The notes under the pieces were generated by a model. The model was not told where the DNA came from. It saw only the letters and a list, made by a program, of their open reading frames with translations, and made no database searches. From the NCBI GenBank assembly GCA_033980235.1, contig CM067070.1, positions 24,774,199-24,838,198 on the forward strand: a DNA stretch of 64,000 nt, read 5' to 3'. This document shows positions 11,179 to 22,427 of this stretch, one piece after another. Source of the DNA: Diadema setosum. Taxonomy: Eukaryota; Echinodermata; Echinoidea; Diadematoida; Diadematidae. Positions within the stretch are counted from its first letter, which is position 1. Each line of letters starts with the position of its first letter. Position numbers and translations under genes: made by a program.

Positions 11179-11686
11179 TCATAGTAAGACCTCACGAAAT
11201 ATCGAACCCCGTACCTTCACTTGCATACAATCTGGCATATGTTTTTGTTTTATTTTTGTCACCTCCTAATTCGTTGACTATATGCACCTGGTCTTCTTGG
11301 AACTGTGTATGAACACCCATTATCAACCTGTCCACAATAATTGTAGAAGTAATGACAACATAAATTGTATAGACAATATACTACTGTGCTACACGTATGG
11401 CAACTCGTAATTTTCATATTTTGGAAGAGATTGGCTTTTTTTACCTCGAGATGTTAAATACTTACTTCATTTCTGCAGCTCCACCTTGACACTATGGGAT
11501 AAGATCAGTGCTAATTTGCCAAATCTGTCTTGACTTATCTAGATGTAATGATGTATGAGAATGAAAAAGTGGATTATGATTTTGACAACCATTTTGTTCA
11601 TGAAATTATTACATGGTCTCATCCTATCAAAGCATTTTTCTTGATTAAAAAAAAAATGTGTGTGTATGTGTGTTCTATCAACACAG

Positions 11687-11849
11687 TTTGACATAGTGAA
11701 CAGCCATCGTCTAATACGCTACCACACCATACATCCACCTGTGAAGGCCAGCGGTCTGTACTTTGGAGTGACGAGGTACAAACTGAAGCGAAACCACTGG
11801 CTGTGCATGAACATCGCAGTGCACGGTCATCCCATCGTCAAACACCTAG
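11687..11849 (+). CDS. Discoidin-domain gene, exon A (3' part of an F5/8C domain)
   Basis: Internal coding exon of 163 nt, 54 codons plus one base. An acceptor (pyrimidine/GT-rich tract ending CAACACAG) precedes it and a GT donor (GTTTGT) follows. The peptide runs from FDIVNSHRLIRY to HPIVKHL. It aligns by eye with the last exon of the same gene (22270-22425): both have a proline-valine turn, then a beta strand, then an aromatic-rich strand ending in a V-x-G or Y-G. That is the closing part of an F5/8 type C domain, so I read it as the tail of an upstream domain. The last base, G, plus AA at the start of the exon at 19540 makes GAA (Glu), so the two exons join in frame. The exons for the start of this first domain were not found and may lie left of the window. 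That it is coding is fairly sure; the domain assignment is inferred from the alignment. Confidence 0.62.
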
Positions 11850-11872
11850 GTTTGTTATATAATGATATTAGC

Positions 11873-11990
11873 AATAGTAGTAGTAGTAGCAGTAATAATG
11901 ATAATAATAGTAATGATGATGATAATAATAATAATAATAATAATAACAATAATAATGAAAATAATGAATGATAATAATAGTTACAGTAAT
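11873..11990. repeat. Imperfect (AAT)n/(AGT)n microsatellite
   Basis: AATAATAAT-type tract with AGT and GAT variants just inside the discoidin intron, 25 bp after the donor at 11850. Confidence 0.85.
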
Positions 11991-12015
11991 TATGATATTA
12001 ATAATAAAGTTTAAT

Positions 12016-12412
12016 TTACACAGGGTAGCCTTTTCAGTGTTGTCACTACTCCAACAGAGGGCCCTGCTATTATTATTACCCAAGCGCTGCCAGGTATAGG
12101 CAGCTACCCATTCATTCACCCGGGTCGAGCGGGGCACAGTGGGTAAAAAGATCTTGAGCACGTTGCATAAAGGTTACCATTATGGTAACTGTGCCATCCA
12201 ATGGTAACTTCCATGATATTCTTGATTTTGATTGGCTGTTGAGTATTGTTGCCATGGTAGTCACCACTGGATGGCAAAGTTACCATAATGGTAACTTTTA
12301 CGCATGCAACAGGCCCCTGGTCCAAGGACGTAAGCACTGGACGGCATTCGAACTCGGGTACTCCGAACGGGAGTCGGGAGTCTTATCCACTATGCCACAG
12401 CGCCCCCACAAC
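12016..12412 (-). mobile_element. tRNA-derived SINE interrupted by a MITE
   Basis: Read on the minus strand, the head at 12412-12340 has an A-box-like TGGCATAGTGGATAAGA and a B box GAGTTCGAATGCC. The body continues past the inserted MITE (12162-12310) with TGAATGGGTAGCTGCCTATA and ends in a TAATAATAAT tail near 12075. Tail and promoter arrangement are typical of SINEs. Confidence 0.6.
12162..12310. mobile_element. Palindromic MITE (GTTACCATTATGGTAAC ends)
   Basis: Subterminal GGTTACCATTATGGTAACTG and its inverse at 12285-12300, each itself a palindrome, with inner GCCATCCAATGG/CCACTGGATGGC. Inserted in a SINE body. Confidence 0.7.
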
Positions 12413-12665
12413 CGCCTGGAAAAACACGCAGTGTAGAACCCAGGGTAAAATTTGGCCCTTTCAACAGTGTGAGCATGGAGTCCTATACTGACATGACTGA
12501 CTTCACATGGTCGGACACACTCCTGTAAGACGGAGCCGAGCCCAAGGTTCGAGGATGTGTGTTCACAGAGCTGCCTGTGTGGACATACAATGCAAACACA
12601 TAACATGTACACTGTGTTCTTTCAATAAAAAATGATTCTCCACAGATTCTTCTGCGCTCAGATAG

Positions 12666-12893
12666 TCTGGATACTGTAGGCTGAACCTTGTTTAACCGTC
12701 TATCCGATGTTTTTTATGTCTTTACTCCATTTCGAGAGTGCTGAATCCGAAGTTGGATGATCGAATTCATGCATTCTTGAGGGTTTCAAGATCTTCAAAT
12801 TTGCAGCCAATTGGCCGCCATATTAAGATCTTAATGTCTGTATTTCTTTATAAGTAATGAAAATGTAACAAAAAAGATTTGTTTTTGTTTTTG

Positions 12894-12924
<31 letters not shown>

Positions 12925-14358
12925 GAAGGATAGGGAATCCGAGTCTGGATGATTCAAATTTTGCATTCTTGATAATTTTGAGATATTCAAATGGCCGCCA
13001 AAAAAAGAGAAATTTCCGTATATTTCCTTTTGAAATGTGGATAACTTGACAATAAATCAATGGTTTTTCCCTAATTCAAGTGTGCTGAATCCGAATCTGG
13101 TTGGTGAAAGTCTCGCATCAATGAGGTTTTTGAGATATTCAAGATTGCCGCCAAAATAGATCGAAATCTTGAACATCTCGAAAACCTCAAGGATTCAAGA
13201 GTTGCATCAACAAGATTCGAAATCAGCACCCTCGAAATAGGGTCATTGTCATGTTCGTATTACATTTTATTAATTCACCTTTTATAAGGAAATATTGCAA
13301 TTTGAATTCCAATTTTTTCAGTCATCTTGGGTATGGAAAAAAAAAATCCTCATTGAAACAAAAGTTAAATCAACCAGATTTGTATTCAGCACCCTCAAAA
13401 TATGGGTAATCAGTTCGATTTATTTCAAATGTGGGATTTATACGGAAAGACTTTATATAAAAATGTCAACTTTGGCCTGCATTTTGAATATAAGGAAATA
13501 CTTCAGTTTGAATTTCTTTTTTTTTTTTCAGTCATCTTGGGTATGGACAAAAAAAAATCCTCATTTAAACAAAAGCTAAATCAACCAGATTTGTATTCAG
13601 CACCCTCAAAATATGGGTAATCAGTTCGATTTATTTCAAATGTGGGATTTATACGGAAAGACTTTATATGAAAATTTCAATTTTGGCCTGCATTTTGAAT
13701 ATAAGGAAACACTTCAATTTGAATTTCAATGGGTTTTTTTTTTCAGTCATCTTGGGTATGGACAAAAAATCCTCATTGAAACAAAATCTAAATCAACCAG
13801 ATTTGTATTCAGCATCCTGAAAATATTGTAATCAGTTCAATTTATTTCAAATGTAGGATTTATACGGAAAGACTTAATATCAAAGTTTCAATTTTGGCCT
13901 GCATTTCAAATACCTCAGATTCACAGGTATCTTTAATCGGATTCAGACTTTGTTTTTCATCATCGAAAAGAAAGTAGGTAGGAATTTGTTTTTTGTTTTG
14001 TTTTTTCCGGCCATCTTGAATATCTTAGAATCCGCTAGAACAAATTGTAGAATGCGAAAAGTTGCATCATGTATATTTGGATTTTGCACCCTTAAAATGT
14101 GGTAAAACTTTATTTTCCTGTCCAATATTTTTCGCCATTCACTAGGAAATATATTTGAATATCCGTTCTAGTGGCCAATTTGGTTACCATTTTAATAATA
14201 TAAAACCCTCAACGACGCAAGAGTTCCATCATCCAGATTGCAATTCAACACTCTCGAAATAAGGGGAAACCATTCAAACAAACAAAACAAAAAAATAAGG
14301 CCGGACAGAGGGTAAAACAAGGTTAGGCCCAAAATTTGACTTGGGCACCCAGACTAAG
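12666..14358. mobile_element. Foldback element FB-C with tandem 211-bp units
   Basis: The left terminus (inverse of AAACAAGGTTCAGCC) and the right terminus TAAAACAAGGTTAGGCCC with CCAGACTAAG are inverted copies. Orientation switches near 13150-13170. The left arm is about 0.5 kb and the right arm about 1.2 kb. The right arm holds tandem units starting at 13402, 13613 and 13825 (ATGGGTAATCAGTTCGATTT), each with TCATCTTGGGTATGG and CAGCACCCTCAAAAT. Open frames here repeat with the unit and are not genes. A truncated relative is at 29010-29392. Confidence 0.75.
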
Positions 14359-14509
14359 ATCTATCAGGAAACGAACAATAAATGTAAACTTTAAATGCAC
14401 ATTGTATGTTATACGATATAATGGAATAAACAGACTGAACGTTGGGGAAATGATCAATTCACGGTTTGCATTGTGAAGCAAAATATGAAAGTTTGATGGA
14501 ACTAGTCTT

Positions 14510-16360
14510 CAGTGGCGTATCTAGGGAAAACGGCGCCCGGGGCAAGCACGAAAATTGCGACCCTAATTTCTGAAAAAGTGTTCAACCCCAACAACATCCC
14601 GGTAGAAACTTTAAACAAAGTCCACATGATGCTTTTTCAATTACTTAAAAGGGATCTTTTTGAGGGTGATTTAAATGTAATGAATTTTGATAGATTTTGG
14701 CGAGCGAGCGCAGCGAGCGAGCCGAACATATTTTTATATTTCAGCTTACAAAACATGGAATTCTTGTCATTTTTTGCTTACCAAATCTTACCAATTTTAA
14801 TCAAGATATAGTGACGGCCTTATAGATAACGATTTATACCAAAAAACTGAGGACTTTAAAAAATACTCTAAATTAGTACGAGCGAGTGAGCTGAAATTTG
14901 TATATGTCCTCGTCATCATCACGTATTGTTCTTATCTTTTTTAGATAAATTTTGGCGAGCGAGCGCAGCGAGCGAACCGAAAAATTTTGTATTTCAGCTA
15001 ACAAAACATGGAATTCTTGTCATTTTTTGCTTATCAAATCTCACAATTATAGTGACGACCCTATAGATGACGATTTATACCAACAAACTGAGGACTTGAA
15101 AAAATACTCTTAATTAGTACGAGCGAGTGAGCCGAAATTTGTTTATTTCTGCGTCATCATTACGTTTTTTTCTGATCTAATTTGATTTTTTTTTTTGCGC
15201 GCCCCTCCCCCGTATGTTCGAAACCGTTGGCGTCCTCTTTTGATCCAATCGGCGATCGCTTCAGAACGAATGAAATTGCAGTCGCTGCTCCGTGAAACAT
15301 TTTCCTGCTAAATATGAAATGACATGAGTGAACACAATAAACATCATTTTGTCCGCGTAATCGTCACGTTTTGTTCTTATCTTCTTCTCTTTTTTATACA
15401 AATTTTGGCGAGCCAATCGGCGATCGCTTCAGAACGAATGAAATTGCAGTCGCTGCTCCGTGAAACATTTTCCTGCTAAATATGAAATGACATGAGTGAA
15501 CACAATAAACATCATTTTGTCCGCGTAATCGTCACGTTTTGTTCTTATCTTCTTCTCTTTTTTATACAAATTTTGGCGAGCGAGCGCAGCGAGCGAGCCG
15601 AAAATTTTTGTATTTCAGCTTACAAATCATGAAACTCTTGTCAATTTTTGCTTATTAAATCTTACAATTCTAATGAAGATATAGTGACGGTCTTATAGAT
15701 AACGATTTATACCAACAAACTGAGGACTTGAAAAAATACTCTGAATTAGTACGAGCGAGTGAGCCGAAATTTGTATATTTCCGCGTCATCATTGCGTTTT
15801 GTTGTTATCTTGTTTGATTCGGGGTTTTTTGCGACCTCCCCCCCCCCCCCCCGTATGTTTGAAACCGTTGGCGCCTTCTTTTGATCCAATTGGCGATCGC
15901 TTCAAAACGAAAGAAATTGCAGCCGCTGGTCCGTGAAACATTTTGCCTGCTAAATATAAAATAACATGTGTGAACACAATAGACACTGTCATTTTGTCAT
16001 CATCACGTTTTGTTCTTACCTTCTTTTCTATATAAATTTTGGCGAGCGAGCGCAGCGAGCGAGGCGAAAATTTTTGTATTTCAGCTCACAGAACATGGAA
16101 TTTTTGTGTGAACACAAAAAACATTGTCATTTTGTCCGCGTCATCATCATGTTTTTATCTTGTTTTATCTTGCTTTATTTGGTTTTCTGCCCCCCATCAT
16201 TCTCCCTCCCTCCCCCCCCCCCCCCGAGCGATTTTTTTCTCCTTCTTCTTCTCCTTTTCTTTTTTTTTTCTTCTTCTTCGTTTTTTTTTGGGGGGGTTTT
16301 TGCGCCCCAAGGAGTGGCACTCGGGGCACGTGCCCCCCTTGCCCCCCAGATACGCCACTG
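14510..16360. mobile_element. hAT-like nonautonomous element, 8-bp TSD, internal repeats
   Basis: Ends CAGTGGCGTATCTAGGG and its inverse (CAGATACGCCACTG). CTAGTCTT occurs directly on both sides (14502-14509 and 16361-16368), an exact 8-bp target duplication, as made by hAT transposases. The interior has four to five imperfect units with GGCGAGCGAGCGCAGCGAGC, a C run at 15838-15852 and a T/C-rich right part. It contains an exact 168-bp tandem duplication (15245-15580). No transposase; ORFs such as 15966-16364 are repeat-derived. Confidence 0.85.
15245..15580. repeat. Exact 168-bp tandem duplication
   Basis: Two copies start at 15245 and 15413 with CCAATCGGCGATCGCTTC and run to GGCGAG; I see no difference between them. 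Confidence 0.85.
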
Positions 16361-16586
16361 CTAGTCTTTACATCCCCTGATTTGTCGTGATCTTGTAAGT
16401 ATATGGAGAACATATCGTTTGCAACTAATCTTACAACGAGAGAAGTTAGCAGACAAATCAGACGATTATCAATATACTGTGAATATACTAGTACGATAAC
16501 CCTTATGTTCCGTGAATGCCTTTGTAATAATCAAAATATCCATTATGCAGTGTGCACGCAGAAATATTCACGTGAGGTGGTTTATT

Positions 16587-16616
16587 GTATCCTCCAGCAT
16601 GTAGGCTGGAGGATAC
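16587..16616. repeat. Hairpin GTATCCTCCAGC
   Basis: GTATCCTCCAGC, six-base loop, GCTGGAGGATAC: exact 12-bp arms, resembling subterminal hairpins of the element at 2886. Probably the left end of an element that continues through the 17941-18510 array. Confidence 0.6.
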
Positions 16617-16805
16617 TTTGGATTCAGCAGCGTTTCCATACGTCGTCTCCGCCGCCGCTGCGTTACGTTCTGTTGTTTGCACTCTAGCGGCCACGATAAC
16701 GCCTTGACTGATTTCCTTGAAATTTTTGTGTGGAGGTTCATATTGGTAATATCTCCACACCTATAACTTTGGGTGATGCTGCCCCCAGTATTTGTTAACG
16801 GCATA

Positions 16806-17940
16806 TTTTGGTAACTGCACATTTTGGGACGAGATCAACTGTTACCAAAATGTGCAGTTAAAAGTGGATTTGCCTGCACATATAGGACAATCTGCACATT
16901 TTGGTAACTGAACTAAAAACCCACAGAATGTCATTAATTTGGCTGCATACGGGGACTACGAAGTACTGTACCTGCGTGGGAGTTGCCTACGAGGCGCTGC
17001 CGCTAAGGGCCTCTTACTGGCGTTATGCGTGTACCTCTGCGGGCAATCCCCGCGAATCACCCGGAAAAAGTTTTGGTCATGCTCTAAACTTGGCTACAGG
17101 TAAATCGGACTTGCGTGCGCACCTCCGGGCAAATACGGGCGAGATAGGTACTGTAAGGTGCGGACCACCTGCGGAGAGCTCCGGGTAGCAAATTTGCTTC
17201 CCCGCAAGTCAACCCGCAAAATTTCCCCAGATAAGGTATGACAAGGCCTTGAGCATGCTCAATATATGTTCCGAGTGAGTCGCGGGGGTACACGCAGAAC
17301 ACCAGTAGGAGACGGTTACCGGCAGCATCTTGTAGGCAACTCCAACGCAGGTACTTCGCAGTACCCATAAGTCGCTCGTAACCGAAAAGGGATCGGTTTC
17401 AAAACTCTCACGTAGGTCACACGGAATGCACGCAAGTAGAAGGTATTAAAGTAGCACGCGTCTAGCAGGTAAGATACAAGCGCGAAACTCGCAAACATTC
17501 TTGTCCGCCTGCAGAAAATTTCCCTGCGTGCTGGAAATCCCTACTTGCAACAACCCCGCGTAGCTTGCCCGGAAAGGTGTGGCACGGCCTTACAGGTCAT
17601 AGCACATCTTTCCGGGCAAGCCTTGCGTGCGACATGCGAAGAACAATTTTACTACCCGGAGGTCCCCGCAGATGACCTGCACATAACAGTACCTAGCACG
17701 TATCTCACCCGTAATCGCCCGGAAGTGCGCACGCAAATCCTTTTTACCCGTAATCATGTTTAGGCCTTGTCACAACTTTCCGGGCAAGCTACGTGGGCTT
17801 GTTGCGTGTGAGGATTTTCCAGCCTACCGGACAGTTTCTGAGGGCGGTCAAGGAGTGTGCAGGAGCAGAAAGTTACCAAAATGTGCCTTCAATGTCCTGC
17901 ACATTTTGGTAAATTTACCAAAATGTGCAGGTAATAAAAT
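16806..17940. mobile_element. Inverted-repeat complex bounded by CACATTTTGGTAA motifs
   Basis: CACATTTTGGTAACTG and its inverse recur at 16820-16920 and 17875-17935. Between them, two sets of inverted arms are visible: 16952-17063 pairs with 17268-17372 (ACCTGCGT..GAGTTGCCTAC), and 17100-17195 pairs with 17650-17745 (TTGCGTGCGCAC, CTCCGGGTAG). It is more GC-rich than its surroundings and noncoding. A foldback-type element, family unknown. Confidence 0.65.
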
Positions 17941-18510
17941 GTGCGCTCTGTAGGCTACATTAAATTTGTTAACGGATTTTGTTTGTTTGGTAGGAAAGTC
18001 TACCATGATATTTTTTAAAAGCCTATAGATTTTGGATTTGCTGCCCCTAGTGTTCCATTTTTAGGGTCAAACGTACTGTCGTTGGTGGATGGCTTGTATG
18101 CGCTCTATAGGCTACATTTGTCAACGGATTTTGTTCAAAATCAGTATAGAGGTATATGATATATTTTACAAGCCTATAGATGTTGGATCTACTGCCCCCA
18201 GTGTTCCGTCTTTTGAAGGGTCAAAGGTCATATTGTTGGTGGATGTTGTGTGTGCGCTCTCTAGGCTACATTTCTTAACGGATTTTGTTCAAATATGCTA
18301 TGAATGTCTACCATGATAATTATGAGCTACAAGTCGAGAGATTTTGGATGTGCTGCCTCCAGTGTTCTGTTTTTTATAGGGTCAAAGGCCATACTGTTGG
18401 TGGATGTTTCGTGTGCGCTCTAAAGGCTACATGATTTCACTAACGGATTTTGTTCAAATTTGGTATAGAGGTTTATCACGATGTAGTCTACAAGCCTATA
18501 GATTCGGAAT
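17941..18510. repeat. Tandem array, about 158-bp units, 3.6 copies
   Basis: Units begin GCTCT.TAGGCTACAT at about 17945, 18100, 18256 and 18417. Each has AACGGATTTTGTTCAAA, CAAGCCTATAGATTTTGGAT, CCCCCAGTGTTCCGT and GGTCAAAGGTCATA. Diverged by perhaps 15-20%, so old. Confidence 0.8.
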
Positions 18511-18913
18511 GTATCTATACTTAATTTTATGCTCTTATGGATCCACATTTTTTACAGGGACAAATATTTAGAAGCTCCCACGTTTGATGAAGAATGTCCT
18601 TCCAAATATCTTCCATTTCCCGTCACTACATTCCGTCGCTCGCGTCTCCCCCCCCCCCCAATTTTAAACGCAATCTTGCATCTCCAGAACATACCCCATT
18701 TATTTCTTGAATGTGATCAACTTAAAGGAGGCAGTTGACAGTTCATAATTCTTCAGCGACACACACCCAAAGTGGATTATGCCGATGTTGGCGAATATGA
18801 TAAGTTTGACCAATTCACTATAGACATGAGGAAGATCTGAGATCTTTTCTTTGTGACTGATATTTGTCTTGAACCACACTATTACAGGTGAAAAATCAAC
18901 TGATTTTTACTTC

Positions 18914-18939
18914 TATATATATATATATATATATATATT
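18914..18939. repeat. (TA)n microsatellite
   Basis: About 13 TA units in the discoidin intron. The 600 bp from here to the exon at 19540 show no recognised repeat. Confidence 0.85.
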
Positions 18940-19539
18940 AGCTTTCAAGGCCTTGCGCTGCTCCGTTGCTTTCCTCTCATATAAAGTTGTATTATTTCCA
19001 ATTTCCAGTTTTGAATTCCCTCCCCCATAAAAATCCTTAGGGCCTGCGAAAGAAGTAGGATTCCCACATGCTGATTGCTTCAATATCTTCTTGCAAAGGC
19101 ATCATCCTGACATATAGCCTGGAATTGAGGCGCTGGTTTAAATTATTGGTTTTGGTGTTTGTTTCTTTGATTATTTGTTTTCTGCAGCATATTTACGATA
19201 ACATATCTTGATGTTTGGTATGCTATACGCAAGCACAGGTAGGCTGGCAAAGCAAGTATTAATGCCCAAGAATATGACGTAAAACGTGATACAATTGAGA
19301 TGAGGGTTTGAGACTAGTAATATGGTCTTCATCTTGTGATCTAGCCATTTGCACTAGGTGTAGGGAAGATTCAAGCCGCACTGCCTATGTTTAGGTTACG
19401 TCGCTGAGCTGACAGCTGTTTCATTAGGATAATCAAATTTCATGTCCTGTATTATGTAATATGACATCGCATGTTCTGTTTTGTTACCATGTGTAGTTTT
19501 GACTTCATGAATTTTTCTCTTTACCTGTGATTCATTCAG

Positions 19540-19730
19540 AACCAGTTGTGCAAGACATTCCCGAATGTAACAAGTACGTCATCAGTCAGTTAGGAATGTC
19601 CAGTGGAAAAATAAATAACGACAGCATCAAAGCCTCGTCATCAGCTAACGGCTCATCCCCCTATTTCGCCCGGCTTAATCATCCAGATGGCTGGAGTCCC
19701 AGCACCGCTGATTCGGCGCCATGGCTGCAG
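19540..19730 (+). CDS. Discoidin-domain gene, exon B (N-terminal half of F5/8C domain)
   Basis: Coding exon of 191 nt between a TTCATTCAG acceptor and a GTATGC donor. The translation contains PECNKYVISQLGMSSGKI, then IKASSS, ARLNHPDGW and SAPWLQ. These are the hallmark landmarks of an F5/8 type C (discoidin) domain: an N-terminal Cys, the LGM-x-x-G-x-I turn, the I-x-A-S-S strand, the A-R-L-N...G-W segment and W-L-Q before the first core strand. Such domains are usually extracellular and bind glycans, phospholipids or matrix proteins. The exon starts with two bases that complete a codon begun in the exon at 11687 and ends in phase 0. Its family membership is the most certain in the window. Ligand and expression cannot be judged from sequence. 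Confidence 0.88.
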
Positions 19731-20608
19731 GTATGCGGGAGTCTCTCGTCTGGTCAAATTAGAAAGATTCATCATTGTTTATTATCTTTGCTTAAAATGG
19801 GTAAACATGGTGACTATTAGATACTATCCTTTTGTAAATATGTAGCAATTATATCTTACAGGCGAAAAAAAAGAGACTATGATGTGAGATGACAGAGCTC
19901 CATACATTCTTACCTCATGCGATTTGCAAGAATGGTGATGTGCGATCCATTTTTTTTTAATGAAATCTTGTGAAACTTGAAGAACGTAATAAGGTGTTGA
20001 TTTTGATATTTGTTGTCCTTACTCCACTCAGTCGACTTTAAGATGGACACATGAATAGGATATAGGTGAAGTGTGTAATATTTAAATATGAATGGACCTA
20101 TCAGAGTTTAAATGTCCTAAAAAAAAGTCCTAGGAAAAGTCCTAATACGAATGATTGCATTTAAGGATTCAGTAAATGCATAGTATATTTTATTAGCACA
20201 TTAGTGATTTTAATAATTGGCTTAGTACAAGGACAAGTTCGCAGTGTTTCAGTTCGCATATTTTCACAAATAACCGAAATAATTTATCGTGGGATCATCA
20301 GTGACGATGCTCAGAAAGTCCAAGTCGTTTGGAAAAGCCCGAATTCAGAATGCTTTCAAAGTGTCGTAGATTAGTTAGAATCTTAATTCAACAGGTTTTG
20401 CCTGATGCACAACGACGGCAATTTTATTTTTCGTTCTCTTCCTTTAGCAAGCGGATTTTCTCATTAATTAGTCACCATTAGCACTTATGCTTATTTGTGT
20501 GAATAATGGTATAGCTATGAGTGAATTTAGGGCAGTGCTTTATCTGCAAACTTTGACAATACATCAGAGTCTTTGTCTGAGATATGTATCTTTTTCCGTC
20601 TTGCTTAG
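19731..20608 (+). other. Discoidin gene intron B-C
   Basis: 878 bp, GTATGC donor, TTAG acceptor, without a recognised repeat. Confidence 0.8.
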
Positions 20609-20758
20609 ATCAAGCTTCCTAAGACGGCAATAGTCTACGGGTTTGTTGCTGCAGTCAGGAGTACGTTTCACGCAGACACTTCTATTCACGTCAAATATGC
20701 CGAAAATGAAGACGAGGAGTTGAAGTATGCAATGGACCCTTATTTCAATGACATAGCA
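20609..20758 (+). CDS. Discoidin-domain gene, exon C (middle of F5/8C domain)
   Basis: Exactly 50 codons, phase 0 at both ends, bounded by a TTGCTTAG acceptor and a GTGAGT donor. It continues WLQ with IKLPKTAIVYGFVAAVRS, which matches the usual W-L-Q-[VI]-x-L...V-x-G-[FV] run of F5/8C domains. A hydrophilic loop with HVKYAENEDEEL and a segment ending YFNDIA follow. The position of the aromatic and acidic residues fits the family's central strands and the variable membrane- or glycan-contacting spikes. Retention of frame across three exons separated by repeat-free splice sites argues for a living gene rather than a pseudogene. Confidence 0.87.
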
Positions 20759-20960
20759 GTGAGTAACGGGGCAATGTCAAATCCAAAGAAGTTAAAGGGA
20801 AAAGGATGTTCTTTCCTTTATTAGTATTTCCTATTCTTTCTTCTTCTTTTTTTTTTTTGTCGTTCTGTTTGGGTATTAAAGCAACCGATATTGCCACAGT
20901 TTTGTTTTGTTTTGTTTTGTTTTGTTTTTCTGCATCACATTGCGGCCTATTTTTTGATAT

Positions 20961-20991
<31 letters not shown>

Positions 20992-22269
20992 CGCGCACGT
21001 GTGTGTATGTGTAGGATGTGGGGATATATAGAAGGAGAGATAAATGGATAAGACGGGTACTGAGAGAGCGTGAAGGGAATTGCAAAGAGAGGAAGAAATT
21101 TTTTCTTATTGTTTGTATGAATCACACGGATTTCGTACCGAAGGTTTATGTCATTAAGATAATATCTTGAAGATATGGGGTTTGCATCGTTTTCGTTTAG
21201 GACAATTCATTTATAAACATACCGACCATTCCATCCCCCTGTGTTTGAATCCATTTTACTTTTACAAATTTGCGTATTCATACCCTATATCCGGCAACTC
21301 AATGAATTCCCGTTGCCTCTGTGTAAGATAATTTTTTTTTTTTTTCAAAATCGAATTCTCTCTTTTTTTTTCCGGCTCTTAATTTTGGAAATCTCTAAAT
21401 GTCAGCATACATTGTGTTGTAAGATTTAGAAGTTTTACCTTTGACATTAACATTTGTATGTGTGTGTGTATAAACTACTATATAAAGCAGGCTCTTCACT
21501 ATGTAGTAATGCCATAGATTTAATTCACTATTTTTCTATTCCATTGATTTCTTTATTCACCCCAATAATAAACCTCTTTTTTACACCTCAGTGAATTCTA
21601 TCTTCGCCTGCGCTGAAATGGAAATTGAACTCTTCTTCCTTCGCCCCCTTTCCTTCGGCTCTTTTTCTGTCAACTTAATTAGTTTGTTCTGTTATTCTTT
21701 GGACGCTTATCCTCGTTTCTATACGATATCTGATTTTATGTATATTTGTGCATGCGGTTGTGCGCATGTTTTTTTTTTTTGGGGGGGGTTCCCCTTTTTT
21801 AAGGCAATTTGCCTCAGTTTCATTACTTCAATACATTCTATAATAAGTGGATGTTGTTCACGAGGGGCTGCAAATTTACAAGCCAAGCTTTTCAATAGTC
21901 CCTTCCATTTCCCGCAGATTTTCTTTCATACATACATACATACATTCCACACTAGATTTTTGTACTATTCTATTATCATGATAAACAAGCATCTTTGATT
22001 TTGTATTATTGTTTATAAGAAAATATCATGTTGTATTGTACTTTGTTGGAAATGAAATTAATGAAATGAAATATGAAATTCCCCACGCTTACATGCAAAT
22101 TCTTTTCCTCCTTTACAGCTGTCGCAATACAGAGTACAATAATAACTATTATAAAGTATTGATTATTTATCATAAAGCGAGGAAGATTAGAACATTAGAG
22201 AAATGTACATGACGTTGTGTTGTGTCATTGACTTCTATTACATCCCTAATGTCTTCCTTTGTCTAACAG
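20759..22269 (+). other. Discoidin gene intron C-D
   Basis: 1.5 kb, GTGAGT donor and AACAG acceptor. Contains TTTTG repeats (20900-20930), a TG/CG dinucleotide run (20959-21006), T and G runs. No transposon recognised. Confidence 0.8.
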
Positions 22270-22425
22270 ATATTCCCCATGAGATCATCTGTGGTTAACA
22301 CGGTTAAGACGAAGGAGGACCTTCCAGTTCCCCTACGAGCGACAATCGTGCGCATAATACTTTTAAAACATGCTCGCTTTAATTTTGAACTGTACGGCAT
22401 ATATCCGGATTCTCAGAGCTCTTAG
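22270..22425 (+). CDS. Discoidin-domain gene, terminal exon D with stop codon
   Basis: Follows a TCTAACAG acceptor and reads 51 codons to a TAG. The peptide IFPMRSSVVNTVKT... DLPVPLRATIVRI ... FNFELYGIYPDSQSS closes the domain. Family members normally end A-R-[YF]-[VI]-R-[IL]...[RE]-[VL]-E-L-Y-G-C; here the ending is FELYGI, so the C-terminal Cys that normally pairs with the N-terminal Cys is absent. The protein stops nine residues after this point, with no transmembrane segment or GPI signal, so it is probably secreted or matrix-associated if the missing N-terminus carries a signal peptide. The four recognised exons add up to 660 nt, 219 residues plus stop, with all phases compatible. Confidence 0.85.
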   Translation: MFPMRSSVVNTVKTKEDLPVPLRATIVRIILLKHARFNFELYGIYPDSQSS

Positions 22426-22427
22426 AA

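Larger units (their letters stand above)
10441..11686. other. Intronic/intergenic sequence with TA tracts
   Basis: No exon recognised. Contains the TA hairpin at 10970-11053, another (TA)n at 11127-11152 and a 26-bp tip of MITE family M1 (11153-11178). Confidence 0.5.

Noticed and set aside
13295..13831. Repeated frames with MGNQFDLFQMWDLYGKTLY
   Set aside because: Same peptide occurs once per 211-bp unit of FB-C; repeat-derived.
18529..18738. Possible exon after TTTTTTACAG at 18548
   Set aside because: The sequence continues the 158-bp tandem array (GGGTCAAA position), and the frame has no discoidin landmarks.
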